Shown one piece after another: positions 27,142 to 37,700 of a stretch of DNA of 64,000 bases. The position numbers were made by a program, and so were the translations under genes. The DNA lies in the NCBI RefSeq assembly GCF_037055325.1, contig NZ_CP146373.1:1116001-1180000 (forward strand), given 5' to 3'. The stretch is from Arachnia propionica. GTDB lineage: Bacteria > Actinomycetota > Actinomycetes > Propionibacteriales > Propionibacteriaceae. The notes under the pieces are model-generated. The model worked only from the letters and a program-made list of their open reading frames with translations. It was not told the origin of the DNA and searched no databases. The number at the start of each line of letters is the position of its first letter. Positions within the stretch are counted from its first letter, which is position 1.

Positions 27142-29472
27142 TCATTTCTTTGGTTCCCGGCTGGAACCTTCGTTCCTCCCACCGCTGTCATGGGGCTGCG
27201 GTTTCCAGGAACGCCGCTCTGTTTCCGTCTTCACCCGCCGAAGCGACCTCAGAGAGAAAAAAGCAGCGGGCCGAGCGTACCAAGGCTTCGTGGCTAGAAG
27301 TGAACTCCGGAGCTCTCCGCTTCGCTCCCACACCACTTCGCACACATCCGTTCCTGGGTCCTCCGGCCCGAAGACAGACTCGTCCACCTGATCCGCCATG
27401 GTTCTGATCGGCAGGTTCGGGTAATTCTCCTGAAGATCGTCGGCGGATTCCCGGCGTGTGTGGTTCGTGACCACGACGAAGCCCAGATCTCTTGCGCGAT
27501 CCACCACCTCGTCCCAAGCGCCGGCCACCTGATCGGACGTCTCTCCCTTCCTACGCCTCATGAATGTCCGTCGTCCCTTGATAATGGCGATAACGATCAG
27601 TGGGGACAAGATGAGCAGGATCCCCCCAGCCCCAACGGCAATCATCATGATGACCTGCACCCAGTCCGGGGCCTGCTCCTTCGGGTCATCGAACTCCACC
27701 TCCTGTTGATCGACGACGACAGTGTCGTCCTCGACATGCGCAGGGGGAGTCGGCGGTGGATCGACGCGGGGTTTCGGTGTGGGCTTGGGCTGGGGATTCT
27801 CGGAGTTCGGCAGTCGATTCCGGTCCGGAGTGGGATCGAAGTTCACCCAACCGGAACCTTCCAGGAAAGCCTCGACCCACACATGTGCCTCAGTTCCGTG
27901 TACCTGCCAACCATTTCCGGTATCGGCATCGCTAGCAGGGTAGAACCCCATCACCACCCGGGTCGGGATTCCGAGCTGGGTGGCCATCAAAGCCATGGCT
28001 GCGGCGTACTGCTCGTCGTCACCAACCCACTGCTCCTGATTAAACATGTACGTCAACCGTTCAGCGGTATGCCCAGCCCTGGAGCGGTTGTCGGAGCCAT
28101 CTGAGTAGAAGCCCTCCGTCCGAAGCTTCTGCTCAATCATCGACAGCTGCTCGTAGTGACCAGTGGCTCCCTGAGTCCACTCCGCAGCATTCTTGACGAG
28201 CACCTCGGGCACCCGGTCCACCTGCGCCAGGGGCGCCGCACCACCACGAGCTCCCCTGAGGCCTTCACGCTGGGAATCACTGAGTGGGAGAAGGACCACG
28301 TCTGCAACCCGGAGCATGGCGCCGTCACCAATCCGGGCCGTGGTAAGCGCCTGCTTGGTGTTGCGGTTGAAATACAGTCCGCGCGCCTGCTCACCGGATT
28401 GTTTTCCCTCGAACTCGATATGGGCCGGTTCCCCGAAGCTCGGCACCCAGACGTCGTCATATGCCTGTGCGGTTATCTCTGAGACCTGGGTGGCGGCCTC
28501 CGGCTGCCACGGCAGTTCCCGCCCCACCTGCAGGTATTCCCCGGCATTCTGGGAGACGTTGAACACCACGCCGTTCCATTCATCCATCACAGCGAGCCGG
28601 AGCCTTCCTCCCGCCGGCATCCCGGAAACCTGGAACAACACCTCATCCTTCTGGTTGAGCTCATACAACCTGTACTTGGTGAGCGGGCTCGGGTGTTCCT
28701 GAAGACTCAGCGGCGGAACGACGTAGTCACGCAACACCTGACGATGGACACCAGTGGATGTCAACGCGTTCACTCCGAGCGCCGTTCCAGCTGCGAGCGC
28801 TATCACCAACATCGCGGAGAGTCCCTGCCACGCGCGTCGGGACAGCCCACGGGGCTGACGCACGAGGAACTCTGCATTCGCCGCCCCCGTCCGGCTGATC
28901 CGGTGGGCCGTGGCCCAGATGAGCAACCCGGCCCCCAGTGCTGCCCCCAACCACAGGGCTGTGGATGTCTGCCGTACACCAAACGCGATTCCCAGGGCCA
29001 GCCACGCCGTCGTCAATGACATCGGCCACACCACAGTTCGCGTGAACCTGACGATCCCGACCAATACGGTCGCGAACAGGATCCCCCCCAGCAGCGGGGC
29101 TGCCTGAGGACCTGGGAGGTCCCCGGCCGGCGTGGCTACCGTCAGGATGTCGTACCAGCCCTGGTAGGTGAGCTGCATCAGCCGGGCGATGGTGGTGAGG
29201 CTTGGCACGAAACCGTTGATCGTCGTTTCAGGGAGTGCAAGTGGCCCTCCCAGGAGCAAATAGGAAACGAGGATCGCAGCGAACCACAGCGCCGCACTCC
29301 AGCGAAACCTGGCTGCCAGCAAAGGTATGAGGGCACCGACTGTGATCCCTACCAGTGCCGGCAGGTAACCGGCGACTCCTCCGAAAACTGGTTGGAAGGC
29401 CACCGCCCCCGGCAGCAGCAACAGCCATGCACCGACAACCCGGGGCAGCGAGAAAGCGTTCTCGCTTCTCAT
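27142..29472 (-). CDS. polytopic transglutaminase-like protein, catalytic Cys apparently replaced
   Basis: A 776-residue protein. About six N-terminal hydrophobic segments (1-240) anchor a large exocytoplasmic region with a transglutaminase-core fold at about 470-560: VGDDEQYAAAMALMATQLGI, then PTRVVMGFYP, TEAHVWVEAF and WVNFDPTP. The His and Asp of the triad are present, but the position of the usual Cys (G-x-C-x-x-Y/F-A) is Asp. A Pro-rich stretch (PTPKPRVDPPPTPPA), another membrane helix (MMIAVGAGGILLILSPLIVI) and a cytosolic tail of about 130 residues follow. It may be a structural or peptide-binding pseudoenzyme. Confidence 0.85.
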   Translation of the reverse strand: MRSENAFSLPRVVGAWLLLLPGAVAFQPVFGGVAGYLPALVGITVGALIPLLAARFRWSAALWFAAILVSYLLLGGPLALPETTINGFVPSLTTIARLMQLTYQGWYDILTVATPAGDLPGPQAAPLLGGILFATVLVGIVRFTRTVVWPMSLTTAWLALGIAFGVRQTSTALWLGAALGAGLLIWATAHRISRTGAANAEFLVRQPRGLSRRAWQGLSAMLVIALAAGTALGVNALTSTGVHRQVLRDYVVPPLSLQEHPSPLTKYRLYELNQKDEVLFQVSGMPAGGRLRLAVMDEWNGVVFNVSQNAGEYLQVGRELPWQPEAATQVSEITAQAYDDVWVPSFGEPAHIEFEGKQSGEQARGLYFNRNTKQALTTARIGDGAMLRVADVVLLPLSDSQREGLRGARGGAAPLAQVDRVPEVLVKNAAEWTQGATGHYEQLSMIEQKLRTEGFYSDGSDNRSRAGHTAERLTYMFNQEQWVGDDEQYAAAMALMATQLGIPTRVVMGFYPASDADTGNGWQVHGTEAHVWVEAFLEGSGWVNFDPTPDRNRLPNSENPQPKPTPKPRVDPPPTPPAHVEDDTVVVDQQEVEFDDPKEQAPDWVQVIMMIAVGAGGILLILSPLIVIAIIKGRRTFMRRRKGETSDQVAGAWDEVVDRARDLGFVVVTNHTRRESADDLQENYPNLPIRTMADQVDESVFGPEDPGTDVCEVVWERSGELRSSLLATKPWYARPAAFFSLRSLRRVKTETERRSWKPQPHDSGGRNEGSSREPKK

Positions 29473-30689
29473 ACCAGGCTCCCGACCGCTGGCCGCAGTT
29501 CGTCCAGCTGTGCGATGTCCATGACCACCAGGTCCCCGACCTTGCGTCTGACCAGACCCTCACCATCCAAACATCTGACGGCGAACGGGAATACCCCCAA
29601 GGGCAGAGCGAGCTGCGCCGATCGCAGCGCTGCCGGACTGGGGTTTCCGGTGACGAACGCGGCCACCGATATTCCTGGCATGGAACCGTGCTTGACCACC
29701 AGCTCGCGCAGCTCGTAGCCCTTCTCCCCCAGCTCCACCCCGGAAAGCCGATCCAACAGTCCCATCGCATTCGGGAAAGGAACCTCCCCCGTCGATGTGC
29801 AGACGGTAACCTGTCTCTCCTCCCTCAGGGCCGAGACCCCCAGAGACCCCGCTACAGAAACTGCCAGCTCGAAGTCCTCCGTGGATGCGTAGTCATCGGC
29901 GAGAGTGGACAACAAGATGAGCAGGTGAGCCCGCATGGTTTCTTCGAACTGCCGGACCATCAGCTTTCCCGTTCGGGCCGTCGTGCGCCAGTGAACGGAA
30001 CGACGGTCATCGCCTGGGACGTAGTCCCGCAGCGCATGGAAGGACACATCAGAGGACGAGAGGTTCTGAGTCGCGATCCCCTCAATGTCCCGCAGAAAAC
30101 CAATCGCCCCCGCCTCCAGCGACAGCACGCGTGGATGAATGAACAACTCACTCACATCCGACAAGGTTTTCTTGCGGCTCACCACCGCAAGCGGATCCGT
30201 CATGGCGGATCGCACCGGCCCCAGTGAGATCACCCCGCGGCGTCTCGCCGGAATCGAGAAAGGTTCCTCATGCACCTGGCCAGGGCCGAGCGGCGGAACC
30301 CGAAAAGACGCAACTTCCCCGTTCACCGGAAACTCGAGGGTGGCCGAGCCGGATGACCTGCCCGGCGCCGAACGGACTCGCACATTTCCCCTGGCCTCGT
30401 CCCCCACCTGCACCCTAGGGCGCTGAAGCTCGAATAACACCTCGTGCTCCCGTTTACCCAACACTGACAGAACCGCGACGAACATCACCACGACGCACAT
30501 CACACACAGGGCCCTGAACTCCATCCACCCGAGCCACCAGCCCGGGATCCCGGTCACCACGATCCCAGCGAGCAGGGACCACCCCAACGCAGTAACAGAT
30601 GCGGCAAGACGGACACGAGGGATGCGCCGCAGAAACCGGCTCAGACCGGGTTTCGCGGATGCGGCTTCTGTGATGGCAGGGGCTGGCAC
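29469..30689 (-). CDS. DUF58 membrane-anchored protein
   Basis: A 406-residue protein with two N-terminal hydrophobic segments (about 35-80) and a cytosolic DUF58 domain whose signature FHALRDYVPGDDRRSVHWRT is followed by GKLMVRQFEETM; the remainder resembles a von Willebrand A-like fold. MoxR-DUF58 pairs are thought to act as a chaperone/assembly module. The GTG at 30687-30689 is chosen because it lies 5 nt after the moxR stop; no strong ribosome site is seen, so exact initiation is uncertain. The stop overlaps the next gene's ATG (ATGA). Confidence 0.85.
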   Translation of the reverse strand: MPAPAITEAASAKPGLSRFLRRIPRVRLAASVTALGWSLLAGIVVTGIPGWWLGWMEFRALCVMCVVVMFVAVLSVLGKREHEVLFELQRPRVQVGDEARGNVRVRSAPGRSSGSATLEFPVNGEVASFRVPPLGPGQVHEEPFSIPARRRGVISLGPVRSAMTDPLAVVSRKKTLSDVSELFIHPRVLSLEAGAIGFLRDIEGIATQNLSSSDVSFHALRDYVPGDDRRSVHWRTTARTGKLMVRQFEETMRAHLLILLSTLADDYASTEDFELAVSVAGSLGVSALREERQVTVCTSTGEVPFPNAMGLLDRLSGVELGEKGYELRELVVKHGSMPGISVAAFVTGNPSPAALRSAQLALPLGVFPFAVRCLDGEGLVRRKVGDLVVMDIAQLDELRPAVGSLV

Positions 30690-30694
30690 GGTGC

Positions 30695-31666
30695 TCAGAC
30701 GTTCATCCGGTTCGTGGGAGCTTCCACGGATGCGAGCACCCGGGCAATCACATCGGTCGGCCTCACACCGGAGAATTCCGCCTCGGGCGACATGATCAAC
30801 CGATGCGTCCACACCGGCGCCGCCAGTTCCTTGACGTCATCGGGCAGGACGTAGTTTCGCCCGTGGGCCGCCGCCCACACCCGGGCCGCCCGGACCATGG
30901 CGATCGCTCCACGGGTCGAGACCCCCATCGAGGTGTCCTCGTCCTCCCGGGTGGCCTCCACCAGTCGCTGGGCATAGTGCAGCACCGAGTTGTCCACGTA
31001 GTTGTCCTTGACCGATTCGATCATTTCCGCCACCGCTTGCTGGGCGATCACGGGGTTGAGCCGCCTGGAACGATCGGGCTGGGAGGACTCGGCAAGCACA
31101 TGGATCGCCGCCTCCGTATCGGGATACCCTACCGACGTCTTCATCAGGAACCGGTCGAGCTGCGCCTCGGGCAACCGGTAAGTGCCAGCCTGCTCGACGG
31201 GATTCTGGGTTGCGATAACCATGAATGGACGCTCCGTCGGATAGCGTTGCCCATCCACTGTTACCTGTGCTTCCTCCATCACCTCGAGCAGCGCCGACTG
31301 AGTTTTCGGAGAAGCACGGTTGATTTCGTCGGCCAGCACGATGGAACTGAAGATGGGACCATGGTGGAAGGTCCACCGCGAGGTTGCCTGGTCGTACATG
31401 GTGATACCCGTAATGTCGGAAGGCAGAAGATCCGGGGTGAACTGGATCCGGTTGTGACTGCCATGAACCGACGCTGCGATCGCCCTTGCCAGAGCAGTTT
31501 TACCAGTGCCCGGCGCATCCTCGAGGAGCAGATGTCCCTCTGCAAGCATGCAGGTCAACGCAAGGCGGATCACCGGAGCCTTGCCGAGCAGCGCATGCCC
31601 TACGTTGTCGGTCAGCCGCGCGAAAGTGTCAGCAAAGAATGCGGCCTGTTCCGGATTCATGGTCAT
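30695..31666 (-). CDS. MoxR family AAA+ ATPase
   Basis: A 323-residue AAA+ protein. Walker A LLLEDAPGTGKTALARAIAA, Walker B SIVLADEINRASPKTQSALL, sensor 1 MVIATQNPVEQAGTYRLPEA and the arginine-finger region QLDRFLMKTSVGYPD are all intact. MoxR ATPases remodel or insert partner proteins, often with a DUF58/vWA protein as encoded next. It lies 35 bp after the giant Ig/FN3 gene, consistent with a role in maturing that surface protein or its membrane complex (inference). Confidence 0.93.
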   Translation of the reverse strand: MTMNPEQAAFFADTFARLTDNVGHALLGKAPVIRLALTCMLAEGHLLLEDAPGTGKTALARAIAASVHGSHNRIQFTPDLLPSDITGITMYDQATSRWTFHHGPIFSSIVLADEINRASPKTQSALLEVMEEAQVTVDGQRYPTERPFMVIATQNPVEQAGTYRLPEAQLDRFLMKTSVGYPDTEAAIHVLAESSQPDRSRRLNPVIAQQAVAEMIESVKDNYVDNSVLHYAQRLVEATREDEDTSMGVSTRGAIAMVRAARVWAAAHGRNYVLPDDVKELAAPVWTHRLIMSPEAEFSGVRPTDVIARVLASVEAPTNRMNV

Positions 31667-31701
31667 CGTGGGTCAGTCACCTTTGTTTTCGATCGGGACA
31701 T

Positions 31702-34700
31702 TCACTTGCACCGCGCAGTGATGTCAATTCCGTTCTGGGGAACGTTGTAGTTCGGCGGAAAAACCCAATCCGTGGACTGTCTGCTCGCGTTGCCGCTGGC
31801 GTCCACCGGACCCACCTTCACCTTGGCCACGTCCTCTTCATCCACGGGGTTGGGAAGCTCGCACTTGACGCTTTCCCCAGGTTTCCAATTCTGCAAGGTC
31901 ACCTTGAAGGCACTGCATCCCCGTTCGTGTTCGTCGGGACACTCGGCTGCATCGCCTCTGGACAGAGTTGCCTTCGTGTCACCCCATGTCGATGCGCAGG
32001 ACTCGGCGGAGTAGTCGCTCCAGTCACCGTACTCATTTTGTGTCCTTGCCTTCACGCAGACATTCTGCTTACGGTCATCCCCCTTGTCCACGGAACCAGC
32101 GAAATCAGTCGTCGTCCACGTCTTAGTGTCGGGGTTCTTGCCATCGGCCTTCACCGTGCTGGTGAGCTCAACCTGTTTGACCCGTGCACCGTTGCTGGTA
32201 CCGGGTACCTGCCAGCGGAGCGTGACGTGATCCACTCCGGCCTCGCTGCTCACCACGGGGGCCTGGGGAGGACCGTAGGCGGTCACAGTTGCGGTCGCCG
32301 CCTCCCCCTCGGAGCTCTGCCCCAGCACTGTCGCGACGGCAACAAGCCGCACGGTCACGGCCTGACCCAGCTGGAAGGCGGGGCTGCTGACCACCGTCGT
32401 ACCAGGTTTCACCGTTCCGGAATGACCCCCAGCACTCCACCGATAGGTGATCTCATCCGCCTTAATCCCGGTGCTGGAGGCCGCCCCGAAACTGAACTCG
32501 ACTTCCGATCCCTTGCCGGTTGGTTTCAATGAGAATCCGGTCGGCGCTCCCGGTGGCCGGAAAGCACGCACAGCATTCGAGGACGGCGAAGCCGCCGACC
32601 ACTTGCCGGACTTGTTGGTGGAACGAACAGAGAAGGTGATGGTCTCCGTGGAGGGATCCATGGGTGTGGTGCAGCTGGTGTCCTGTTGCTCCGGACACAC
32701 CTCCTTACCGCTTGCGTCGGTCACCACATAGCGGAAATTCGAGTCCCCATTCGGGTTACCGGGCTGTGACCACTTGATGTTCGCCCGCGGTTTCACCGAA
32801 CTCGACGTGCTGTCCATGGTCACCGTGGGCGCCCCTTGGTTCGAGGGTGCGCCAGCCGGAATCTCGGCCCGAGACTCGTCACTGGTCGGCGCATTGAGTT
32901 GATTGTTCTCGTCGGTCAGCCGGTTGTGAGCCGTCACTGTGAATGTGTAGGCCTGCCCGTTCGTCAGACCCGTCCACGTGAGGCTGGTTGCGGCGGTCTC
33001 TTGCTTCTGACCGCCCGGGTACATCGTGACGGTGTACCGCGTCACAGGTGATCCGCCTCCTGGAACTGTCGCAGGTTCCCAGGTCAAGGTGATCTGTTGG
33101 TCCCCGAAAGCCGCTGTGGGAGCAGAGGGCTTCGAGGGCAGCACATCCACCAGGATCTCGTTGCTCGGTTCGGAGTGCGGACTGCGGGAATTCAGATCTC
33201 CTTCCGCCACATCCGCTTTGACGGTAAAGGTGTAGCGACCGCTGTTCGCCAGCCCGGAAATATCGCACGTGGTTTGGAGGCCGCAGCTCTTGCTTCCTCC
33301 CTGCCAGAAGACAGTGAACCCCTTCGGGGTGGCGCCGCGCCACCCCCTGTGAACCCAGGAGACCCGGGCCGTCTGGGAACCCGCGTATTGGGCCGTCACC
33401 GCAGTAGGAGCCTTGGGGACGTCCTTCACGACTATGCGGATCACCCCTGTGCGTTCCCTGGAAGGATCCTTTGTGGCGTCCGCGACCCGGAAGGTGACCA
33501 GAACGTCATCGACGGTTTCGGCCCCGGTCCCGGAGTCTGTGGGAGTCACATTGATCACACTGCCCTCGTGGGTGACCGTTGCCGACCCGCGGACCTGTGG
33601 ACTGCCGACCAGGGTGATCTCCCCTCCTGCGTCCGCGAAGGGGTTCGTGACCCATCGGGTCAGGTCGAAGGACACCGCACTGCCGACCCGTCCATCACGC
33701 TCCACGATCTCCGAGACAGCCATGGGAGGCCTGGTGGATGCGATCACGGTGACCGGAATGGTCATGTTCACTGGTTCGGTGGAGCCGTCGTGGACCTGGA
33801 CGATCACGGAGCCCGTGGAACCGACCGGGGTTCCTTTGGGCACGGAGATGCTGAGTTCCTGACCAGAGACATCGGCCTGCACCGGTCCGTCGGTACTCAC
33901 CAAGGAGTAGGCCATGGTGTCGTTGTCACCCGGATTCGGGTCCGAGACCATGGCACTCAGCGAGACTTGTTGAGGTGCCTCATCGGGTGCGACCTTCAAC
34001 TGGGTGGGCCGCAGCTGCGGAGGTTGCTGCCCATCTCCTTCGACAATGACGCTGAGGCTGAGTTTGCTCTTGAGCGCAGTTGGATCATCCATCGATTCAC
34101 CGTCGGTGACCTCGAAGGACACTGTGGTCTGTCCAGAGAATTTCTTGTCCGGAGTGAATTCAAGGGTCTGGTCGTCAATCACCCGGACACCGTTGTTGCC
34201 CACCTCGGGGCTACCTCCCGGTCCCGCCACCACCGAGTCGACACTGGTCAGGTGCGCGGCGCGTCCCGGCCTGGTAACCACCCAGTCAGCGAACCGCACC
34301 GTCAGCGGCTCCCCGGCCTTGACGCGGGCCTGCCCCCTACCCGTGTTGATCGTGGGTGGGATGCTCTGGCGACCGGGCACCACGATCGCCGCCCGTGCCG
34401 ACAGCCCATCGGTGTCCGTAATGCTGTAGAGCACGATCTGCCGCTTGTCAGCGAGGGGCACCGTGACCGTCCCACCCTCAACGGTTGCCGGGGAATCGGC
34501 GGTAACCTTCAGTTCGGATACGACGCCGTCCGGGTCGGAGTCGTTCTCCAGCACAGGCACCTCCACCTGCTCCACTCCCACGATCGCAGCAGCAGGAACC
34601 ACATCATCGTTGGCAACGGGCACCTTCGGCGGAACATCTGCGGAGACCCGTATTGTGACAACCCCCTTGTCCGAGACCCCGCCGCCGTCCGTGATCGTGT

Positions 34701-37700
34701 AGTACAGGTGGTACGTCCCTTCCTGGGAAGGAGTCACTACGACGATCCTCTGCCCACGGGTCTGCGCCTTCGGATCCCAACTGTCATCGGTTGCGGTGGC
34801 GGACCCCTTCACCAGCTGCAGCTGGTCACCGTCGGGATCGATGTCATTGGCAAGAGCAGGTATCTCCAACCTCGTCGATGGCCGGGCCACAACCTCATCG
34901 GACACTGCCACGGGTGCCTGATTGGCCTCAGGTGATGGCACGACACCAACACGGATCACACCTTCCCCCTCGGCACCAAACCGGTCGAGCACGCGGTAGG
35001 TGAAGGTGTCGGTACCGGCGCCCCCCTTTGACGCGTCGTAGACGAGGAAGTTCCCCTCAATCTTCACGGCTCCAAGTTTCGGCACCTGGTTCCCGAGTCC
35101 GCCCAGGGTGACCGAGTCCCCATCAGGATCTATGCCATCAAGCGGAACCGGTATCCGCACGGAAGAACCTGCGAAGGTCCGGGAATCGATCTGCTTCGGA
35201 GTCGGTTGCTCGTTGTGCTCGTCCTCGGCCCGGATGTTGATGCTCACCGTGGTCGAAGCAGGGTTTCCCTGCGAATCCCGGACCGTGTAGATGGCCTCCG
35301 CCGTGCCTGCCTGGCCACCAGCCCGGAACCGCACCGTCCCATTCGAGACGAAGAACTCACCCAACTCCGAGGCCGAGCGCACGTCAAGGTCCGGCGACAA
35401 CGTGAGATCGAGATCCGCCGGGGAATGGTCGTTGCTCAGCACCGGCACGGTCACCAGGTCTCCCACCCGCACCACCGAATTGTCCGGCACAACCACGGGG
35501 GACTGCACCGTGGAGGGAGGTTCCTTCGGGATCACCAGCACCTTCGCCGTCGCCGAGGCGTGTCCGTTGCTGACGGTGTAGGTGAAACTCTGTGGGGAAT
35601 CGATTCCGGCCGGAGCGGTGATCCGAAGCAGCGAGTGCCTGACCACCTCGATGTTCAACCCGGGCGCATCGGTCTGCGACACTGCCTGGATTGCCAGCAC
35701 CCCGCCGGCCGGATCGAAGTCGTTGTCCAGTGCGTTGATGGTCAGGGCGCCGTTGGCGGGCAGCAGCCCCAGATCGTTTTCTGGCACGGGTTGGAGCCCC
35801 GAGGAGTTCGGATCATTCACATCGACCCGAATGCGACCCTTCGCGTTGTTGGGACCATCTGTGATCGTGTAGAACAGCGTGTAGTTTCCTGCCTTGGACG
35901 CCGTGAAGCGAATGGTTCCCGCTTGGTGATCCGGTTTCACCTCTACCCCCTCGGGAACAGCGGAGACCTCCACGAGCTTCAGGTCATCGGAATCGGGGTC
36001 CGTGTCGTTGCTGCGAGGGTCAAGCGTGATGGCGTGACCGACGGTAGCGACATAGTGGTCGTTGTTGGCCACGGGGGGCGAGTTGGTGGATCCCGGCGAG
36101 ACCTGAGCACTCAGTTCCCCGGAGGCCGCGTCCCTGCCGTCAGAGACCGTCAGGTTCACGGAGCGCCTCCCCGGCCCTTCCTTTCCGATGTCCTTCACCG
36201 AGACGTAACCATCAGGACGCCACGTCATCTCGAGACTGTCGTCCTCGGCAGCGGCCTGCTGAAGGTAGATGGGATCACCATCCGGATCCACCCAGTCGGC
36301 AAGCACCGAATACCCAACAGATGCCCGCTCGCTCAGGTTGACCTGGCTGTCACGGATCTTGTGGGGTGCGGAGTTCTCATTTTCCGCGCGCAGGTTGACC
36401 GTGACGGTAGCGACATTCGAGACGTCCACCCCGTCGAAGGCCTGGTAGGTGAACGTGATCGGCCCCTTCGCATCTGCGGGCACCTCAATGCGAAGCGCAC
36501 GCCCCTCCTTGGCCTGCGAAATCTTGACCCCTTCGGGGACCTTCTGGACTATCGCGGTCAACACATCACCGTCGAGGTCAATGTCGTTGCTCAGGACAGG
36601 AAGCACCGTCGCGGTTCCCGGCCGGGCACCCAGCTCATCGTCCACGGCCTGCGGCGGGTGCTGCTCCTCGGAGAACTCGCGGTTCTGGGTCTCCTCGGTC
36701 TCCTCAGTTTCTTTCTCCGTCTTGTCGTCCACCAGCTGGGACTCGACCTGCTCCCAGTTGTCCACCTTCACCATTTGTTTCAAGGGCAAAAAGACATCAC
36801 CGGTGACCTCATCGTTGATGACGATCACCTTCCGGTTGGTACGGAAAACAGGTTGCTTGGCACTTGCCAGTACAGGATGCTGAGCCCGTTCGTACTGATC
36901 CCCCCCACAGTCACGGACGTAGTAGCCGGATTCCGCCCACAACGCATAGGTGCAGCCGTCCAGCTGCACAGGCGCGGTTGGTTTGCCGCTCGGGATGCTC
37001 TCCCGCACCACTCTGCCAGAAGAGATCTCTACCTTGAGCAGCTCAGACGGCGTGGCGACGACAACCGTTCCTGATGGCCCCGAGGGCTGCTGAAGAACCC
37101 CTCCCGTGAACCCTTCCTCCGTAACAGAGCGCCCACCAACAGTCAAGGTGGTGCCGTCGAGCACCACGACCTTGTCCCCCACCACCGTCAGCCGGGCCGA
37201 TTCCGAGAGCCTCCCCTCAAGTGTGCGCCCCTGCTCCTTGACCACGGCCTCAACTCCCGCTCCTGTAACGGTGTAGAGCTGTCCGTCCGCGGTTAACACG
37301 TACCCGGTCCCATCTGCACCAACCACGATCCGTGGGGTGTCCAAACCTTTCAGAAGTGGCTCAGCTGTGAGGCTGAAGCTCGCTGTCCCTCGGGTATCGG
37401 TGGCCCATACCCTGCCCTCGCCCCGATCTGTAAAGAGCACCTCGTCGCCGCCATGGGCCATCAGAACCCCTGCCACTGCGGCCTCCCCAAGGAAGGCAAG
37501 AGAAGCCACGTCCACGGGGTGCACCGTGTCGGAACTGTGCACCAAGACATTGCCTGCGGACTGAGTTACGTCGAAGGAGCTGGAGGGGGGCCGAAGTGCA
37601 CCGTCGATCGTCTGGGACTCATGATTGAGATGCCCCGCCAACCGCTTGGTCTGATTGGTCACCCAGACGCCACCGTCGTTCAATTCGACATCAGCCGCAG

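Noticed and set aside
35206-37074. Open frame antisense to the Ig/FN3 gene
   Set aside because: Low-complexity Arg/His/Val composition, no start context, and fully inside a gene with clear domain repeats.
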